This document shows, piece by piece, positions 12,218 to 13,292 of a stretch of DNA of 13,292 nucleotides (positions are counted from its first letter, which is position 1; every line of letters starts with the position of its first letter). The DNA is taken from NCBI GenBank assembly GCA_003222455.1, contig QHWF01000068.1, forward strand, positions 1 to 13,292. The letters run 5' to 3'. The translations under genes were made by a program, and so were the position numbers. The stretch comes from Acidobacteriota bacterium (GTDB lineage Bacteria > Acidobacteriota > Vicinamibacteria > Vicinamibacterales > CAVVIG01). The notes beneath the pieces were generated by a model that made no database searches, was not told where the DNA came from, and worked only from the letters and a program-made list of their open reading frames with translations.

Positions 12218-12262
12218 ATTGCGGATTGCGGATTGAGGACTGCGGATTGCCGCCCGCAGTCC
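12218..12262. repeat. ATTGCGG heptamers and nine-pair hairpin between rpsL and rpsG
   Basis: The 72-base spacer holds ATTGCGGATTGCGGATTGAGG (12218-12238) and then GGACTGCGG at 12237-12245, which pairs perfectly with CCGCAGTCC at 12254-12262 around an eight-base loop. It belongs to the same family as 9479-9548 and 12662-12748. In E. coli this junction is the S7 autoregulatory target. Here the hairpin is made by the repeat, so any such function would be an inference. Confidence 0.7.
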
Positions 12263-12274
12263 GCCTCGCCCCGC

Positions 12275-12652
12275 TCATGCCTTCTTGGGCCGCTTCGCTC
12301 CGTACTTCGATCGGCCCTGCATCCGCCCCTGAACGCCGACCGCGTCGAGCGTGCCGCGCACGACGTGATAACGGACGCCCGGCAGGTCCTTCACGCGGCC
12401 GCCCCGAATGAGCACCAGCGAGTGTTCCTGCAGGTTGTGGCCCACGCCGGGAATATAGGTCGTCACCTCGATGCCGTTCGTCAGGCGGACGCGCGCCACC
12501 TTGCGCAGCGCGGAGTTCGGCTTCTTGGGCGTCTGCGTGAAGACGCGGACGCAGACACCGCGTTTCTGCGGGCTGTCCTGCAGCGCCGGACTTTTCGTTT
12601 TGCTGACGATTTTCTTCCGTCCGGCACGAACGAGCTGACTGATGGTGGGCAT
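12275..12652 (-). CDS. rpsL: 30S ribosomal protein S12
   Basis: S12 monitors codon-anticodon pairing at the decoding centre and is the classical streptomycin-resistance locus. The product is 125 residues from the ATG at 12652-12650, starting MPTISQLVRAGRKKIVSKTK. The longer frame upstream runs through leader repeat and was excluded. QKRGVCVRVFTQTPKKPNSA and KVARVRLTNGIEVTTYIPGV are standard. K43 and K88, whose substitution gives streptomycin resistance, are wild type. D89 in VKDLPGVRYH, the methylthiolation site in E. coli, is present. It is the first gene of the operon, about 235 bases downstream of a predicted start of transcription. No strong Shine-Dalgarno is seen close to the ATG; GAGAT from the repeat region is the best candidate. 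Confidence 0.99.
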   Translation of the reverse strand: MPTISQLVRAGRKKIVSKTKSPALQDSPQKRGVCVRVFTQTPKKPNSALRKVARVRLTNGIEVTTYIPGVGHNLQEHSLVLIRGGRVKDLPGVRYHVVRGTLDAVGVQGRMQGRSKYGAKRPKKA

Positions 12653-12661
12653 ATTCGATCT

Positions 12662-12748
12662 CGGATTGCGGAGTTCGGAGTGCGGATTGCAGAGAGAAAT
12701 CCCGGACGTGCGGAACAATCCGCAATCCGCACTGCGCCATCCGCAATG
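12662..12748. repeat. Mirrored ATTGCGG heptamer array in the rpsL leader
   Basis: GGATTGCGGAGTTCGGAGTG with CGGATTG (12663-12689) is mirrored by CAATCCGCAATCCGCACTGC with GCCATCCGCAATG (12716-12748). The two arms can form a long imperfect stem across the 5' untranslated region of rpsL, with a loop of about 26 bases. The array ends about ten bases before the rpsL start codon, so folding could affect initiation. Confidence 0.75.
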
Positions 12749-12911
12749 TTTCCCACTGTTCCAGGCCTGAAAGCCCTGCGGCTTGGCGCCTGAAAACCCT
12801 ACTGACCCTAGGTTCGAGTTAATCGCGACGGAGCGTCGCTATTCCTAAGCGGCGAAGCTCGATAGGGTGTCCCAGCTTCGACAGAACCTGACGAATATAG
12901 CACGCACGCTT

Positions 12912-12923
12912 TTGCACGTGCAA
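12912..12923. promoter_or_regulatory. Palindromic candidate operator at the str promoter
   Basis: TTGCACGTGCAA is a perfect 12-base palindrome. It overlaps the predicted -35 hexamer and lies nine bases after the pilT stop codon. A dimeric regulator could bind it. The alternative is chance, as a 12-base palindrome is not rare enough to be decisive on its own. Confidence 0.35.
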
Positions 12924-12931
12924 CCTGGCAG

Positions 12932-13292
12932 TCAGGCCCCTGCCCCCGCCGGGCTCCGCTCGGGTGCCCGGATGACGTGGCCGGCACGCTTGAGTGCCGC
13001 CTCGAAGCCGGACTTGTCCACGGCCTTGGCGTATGCCTCATCCGCCGCGACCATCTTCTTCGTCACCAGCTCCATCAGCGCGTCGTTCAGGGTCACCATC
13101 CCGACCGACTTGCCGACTTGCATCATCGACGGAATCTGAAACGTCTTGCCCTCGCGGATGAGGTTCCCGACCGCAGGCGTGACGATCAACACCTCGAGCG
13201 CCGCGATGCGGCCGCCGCTGATTTTTTTGCAGAGGTTCTGGGCGATCACGCCGCGCAGCGATTCCGACAGCATCACACGAATCTGCGCCTGT
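12932..13292 (-). CDS. pilT: PilT-like type IV pilus retraction ATPase (C-terminal part)
   Basis: Hexameric AAA-like ATPase that powers pilus retraction in twitching motility. Only the C-terminal 119 residues lie in the window; the frame is open to the right edge (upstream codons read QAQIR before VMLSESL). The region is the C-terminal domain after the Walker motifs: RVMLSESLRGVIAQNLCKKI, then GGRIAALEVLIVTPAVGNLI with the AIRNLIRE-type motif (here AVGNLIREGKTFQI), then GMVTLNDALMELVTKKMV and a variable tail RSPAGAGA. The Walker A and B boxes and the aspartate and histidine boxes should lie further right, so the enzyme cannot be shown to be intact. It could be PilU or another PilT paralogue. 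It is codirectional with rpsL and ends just before the str promoter, without an obvious terminator. Confidence 0.88.
   Translation of the reverse strand, partial: QAQIRVMLSESLRGVIAQNLCKKISGGRIAALEVLIVTPAVGNLIREGKTFQIPSMMQVGKSVGMVTLNDALMELVTKKMVAADEAYAKAVDKSGFEAALKRAGHVIRAPERSPAGAGA

Larger units (their letters stand above)
12653..12923 (-). promoter_or_regulatory. str operon promoter and 5' leader
   Basis: The gap between pilT and rpsL is about 280 bases. On the minus strand an extended -10 element TGCTATATT has its hexamer TATATT at 12899-12894. TTGCAC at 12923-12918 stands 18 bases upstream as a weak -35 element. Predicted transcription starts near 12887, giving a leader of about 235 bases. 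The -35 element is half of a perfect 12-base palindrome TTGCACGTGCAA (12912-12923). The leader can form a seven-pair hairpin CGAAGCT/AGCTTCG (12853-12859 with 12874-12880) and a six-pair hairpin GCGACG/CGTCGC (12825-12830 with 12834-12839), then the heptamer array. No T-run follows either hairpin. Promoter position is predicted from sequence only. Confidence 0.55.

Noticed and set aside
12653..12718. Upstream extension of rpsL by 22 codons
   Set aside because: The extension is translated heptamer repeat. The S12 family starts at MPTISQL, at 12652.
12755..12790. Second copy of the REP-like palindrome near CAGGCCTGAAAGCCCTG
   Set aside because: Only part of the unit is recognisable and the arms no longer pair well. 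It may be a decayed copy, but evidence is too thin to list.
12825..12880. Leader hairpins as intrinsic terminator of pilT
   Set aside because: Neither stem is followed by a T-run on the minus strand, and both lie downstream of the predicted str promoter.

Overview
The window is one contiguous piece of a bacterial chromosome carrying the str, S10 and front half of the spc ribosomal-protein gene clusters. All genes lie on the minus strand, so transcription runs from high to low coordinates. Read that way the order is pilT-like (3' end only), rpsL, rpsG, fusA, rpsJ, rplC, rplD, rplW, rplB, rpsS, rplV, rpsC, rplP, rpmC, rpsQ, rplN, rplX, rplE, rpsN, rpsH, rplF, rplR, rpsE (cut by the left edge). 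The order is canonical except that no tuf gene lies between fusA and rpsJ and that a PilT-type ATPase gene, not rpoBC, precedes rpsL. The products are the S12-S7-EF-G translation module followed by proteins of both ribosomal subunits.

The DNA is GC-rich and the proteins are clearly bacterial. The spacer repeats (paired GCGGACC/GGTCCGC and GCAGGCCT/AGGCCTGC palindromes, 9-base GGTAGGGCA-like arrays, 7-base CTTTCGG, ATTGCGG and TTGAGAC arrays) resemble what I recall from Acidobacteriota of the Vicinamibacteria type. That placement is an inference from style, not from a marker comparison.

Region by region: 12932-13292 is the C-terminal part of a PilT-like type IV pilus retraction ATPase. 12653-12931 is the str promoter and leader, with an extended -10 element, a 12-base palindrome and several hairpins. 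9130-12652 holds rpsL, rpsG, fusA and rpsJ, whose spacers are filled mostly with ATTGCGG-type heptamers. 3266-8963 is the S10 cluster through rplN, with several overlapping stop/start junctions (rplC/rplD, rpsS/rplV, rplP/rpmC). 1-3133 is rplX to rpsE.

The notable feature is the spacers. Most spacers longer than about 40 bases are packed with short-period tandem repeats (period 7 or 9), and most are arranged as a block followed by its reverse complement, so that the intercistronic RNA can fold into long hairpins. Several families recur in non-adjacent spacers. One roughly 85-base element is nearly identical in the rpsQ-rplN and rpsJ-rplC spacers, which is direct evidence of a dispersed repeat. 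In places the repeats appear to supply the stop codon of the upstream gene and the Shine-Dalgarno sequence of the downstream gene. S19 and L22, encoded back to back, both carry unusual C-terminal tails.
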